Origin: Aphelocoma coerulescens
Lineage: Eukaryota; Chordata; Aves; Passeriformes; Corvidae
Direction: 5' to 3'
NCBI RefSeq assembly: GCF_041296385.1
Contig: NW_027183504.1
Coordinates: 124,001 to 188,000 of the forward strand
Length of the DNA: 64,000 nucleotides
In this document: one piece after another, positions 62,477 to 64,000 of the stretch
How positions within the stretch are numbered: position 1 is the stretch's first letter
How the letters are laid out: each line of letters begins with the position of its first letter
Translations under genes and position numbers: made by a program
Notes under the pieces: generated by a model
What the model saw: only the letters and a program-made list of their open reading frames with translations
Databases searched by the model: none
What the model was told of the DNA's origin: nothing

Positions 62477-63098
62477 TATTGGACCTTTTGGAAAGTCTGA
62501 GGGCAAACAACACGTGTCGGTAGAAGTCAGGTCAGGACTAGTCCAAGCAGGAGCCTTCTCTCGGGCAACTAGTGCAAACACATTAGAAGCCCTTAAAATG
62601 TGGTTCAGTTTCTTTCCAAAACCTGTACCTATCCAATCCGACAACGGGGCACATTTCACAGCGACCATCGTCCAAAAATGGGCCAAAGAAGAAGGGATCC
62701 AGTGGATATTTCACACACCCCATTATCCACAAGCAAATGGCATCGTCGAGAGAACAAATGGCCTGCTTAAGCGATTTCTGAAACCTCAACATTCTAATTG
62801 GACTGAATGACTATGGGATGCTGTGAAAACAGTACATGAGCAATGGGGAGTAAATGGATGTCCCAGACTCACAGCTTTTTATCTGCAGCCTCCCTCCTTG
62901 ATACCAGCAACATCTAAACCTACAGGTAATCAAAAACCCGCACGCTTCCCAGGACAGCCTGTATGGGTGGAACTGCCTACCGCAGGAGCTGTACCCATGG
63001 TACTCACTACTCCTTTGAACATGCATACCTGGAAAGCAAACGATGCTTATGGCAAAGAACACAAAATAAGCTCTCGCTGGCTTATTCCTACATTTTAA
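62415..63098 (+). pseudogene. pol: Integrase core, copy 6, with extra stop
   Basis: C to T at 62808, in a CpG, turns an Arg codon into TGA (62808-62810), about 20 codons after the catalytic Glu at 62748. Confidence 0.86.
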
Positions 63099-63208
63099 TA
63101 TTAGCCCTGAAAGGGGCTGGACAGACTTTTTCTTGTCTTTCACAGGTAACTGAACAACAGGAGAAAAAAATATTCAGGACTGTGCATGAAAAACCTCAGA
63201 TACGAACT

Positions 63209-64000
63209 ATGCTTCGGTTTACTGGTAATTGGGATTGTAACATGTTAGCTCTATTTTTATGCTTATTTACCTTGTGCATGTGCTCAGCAGAGCTAGCTAG
63301 CAGAGCTAGATCAAAGGAAGCTTGCCTGGAAATTAGGAAAAGGGTTTGCAAAAATATGGAATCCTACTGATCAAGGTGTATGTGTAACATTACCTGATTC
63401 TGCTGAACCGGGATTGCCATCTTACATAGTACCCTTGAATTTATCTTTTGTCCTCAATATGACTAGTGTGGCAGCTCCATTGCCTCTACCTGAACAGTGG
63501 ACAAGTAAGAAAAATGGAGCCCAAGTTGAGTGCAGAGGTACCCCTATAGTACATAACCTTTACCAAACATATGACCCACCTTCTGATGCACCTCATGAAG
63601 GACAGTTGCACCAGAAATATTGTAGAACTAGGCGTCCAAAGGTAAATAGAACCATCTTATCTCAAATTGAATCCCCTCACCCAGCCATCAAATTAGATAA
63701 AAGTAAATTCAGCCCTGAGACAATAACCTTTGAGGAATATAATGCTAAACAGCCCTGCCTTGTTTACCCATGGGATCCACGGTTTGACCCACTCTACACA
63801 CCAGATGTAGATGAAGGCAAATATAGCACAGTTTTTAACCCTTCCTGCTGTGGTCAACTTCCGAACATAACGAATAGAACCCCAATCGACTGACAACATT
63901 TAATGTGGGCATGGTCTGTACAAACAGTTCTTAAAGGTAAATTTAGAGACTAAAAAAGACTACAAAAGAAGATAGTCCTCTAGTCAATTGCTCAAAGGTG
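63209..64000 (+). pseudogene. env: env remnants, copy 6 (partial)
   Basis: Leader 63209-63370, first surface piece 63297-63893, start of the second from 63947. Two adjacent changes (CT to GG at 63231-63232) give Ser to Trp in the leader frame; T63842 lies in the first surface piece. The window ends before the transmembrane part. Confidence 0.66.

Larger units (their letters stand above)
56952..64000. repeat. Macrosatellite unit 6 (partial, type not assignable)
   Basis: First 7,049 bp only; the window ends inside env, before all A/B marker sites. Private changes are A62028, T62128, T62808, GG at 63231-63232 and T63842, while nothing private is seen before 62028. Confidence 0.96.
57551..64000 (+). 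mobile_element. Defective endogenous retrovirus, copy 6 (cut by window end)
   Basis: Primer site 57990-58007. It carries two stop codons not found in the other copies, in RNase H and integrase. Confidence 0.92.

Overview
The window is a head-to-tail tandem array of one 11.39-kb unit, present five and a half times: units start at 1, 11394, 22783, 34173, 45562 and 56952, and the last is cut by the window end. Nothing bacterial is present. An endogenous retrovirus (ERV), a separate solo LTR, CpG-rich TATA/CCAAT/GC-box promoter-like sequence, exon-like pieces with consensus splice sites and degenerate TTAGGG-like DNA point to a vertebrate nuclear genome. A bird is my best guess (compact ERV-bearing macrosatellite, GC-rich islands), but no gene in the window proves the species.

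Layout of one unit (unit 1 coordinates): end of a minus-strand solo LTR (1-305; the complete element spans the unit joint, e.g. 11213-11698); TTAGGG-like degenerate DNA (306-600); putative 5' LTR of the ERV (about 600-1032) with a tRNA-Ser-type primer binding site (1039-1056); gag remnants (1523-3122); protease and start of RT (3029-3721); RT, RNase H and integrase zinc domain (3654-5525); integrase core and C-terminus (5464-6147); env remnants (6258-8138). No 3' LTR follows. At 8139 the sequence changes abruptly to a GC-rich, 5'UTR/first-exon-like segment (8139-8608, ATG 8568, splice donor 8609), then non-coding GC-rich DNA, a TTTTACC minisatellite (9349-9535), a 55-bp GC-rich repeat (9575-9738) inside a possible minus-strand exon, a minus-strand promoter (10020-10160), a short hypothetical plus-strand ORF (10479-10784), more TTAGGG-like DNA (10900-11212), and the next solo LTR.

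The ERV is dead in every copy and always in the same way: shared frameshifts and stops in gag, pol and env, and a Gly in place of the second Asp of the RT YxDD motif. It was therefore broken before the array formed and multiplied by tandem duplication, not by retrotransposition. No working viral gene set can be read from any copy.

The copies are nearly identical. The few shared differences alternate A-B-A-B-A along units 1-5, a sign of a dimeric 22.78-kb higher-order repeat. Unit 6 carries a cluster of private mutations near the right edge, including two new stop codons. I found no rRNA gene, tRNA gene, CRISPR array or intact host protein gene.
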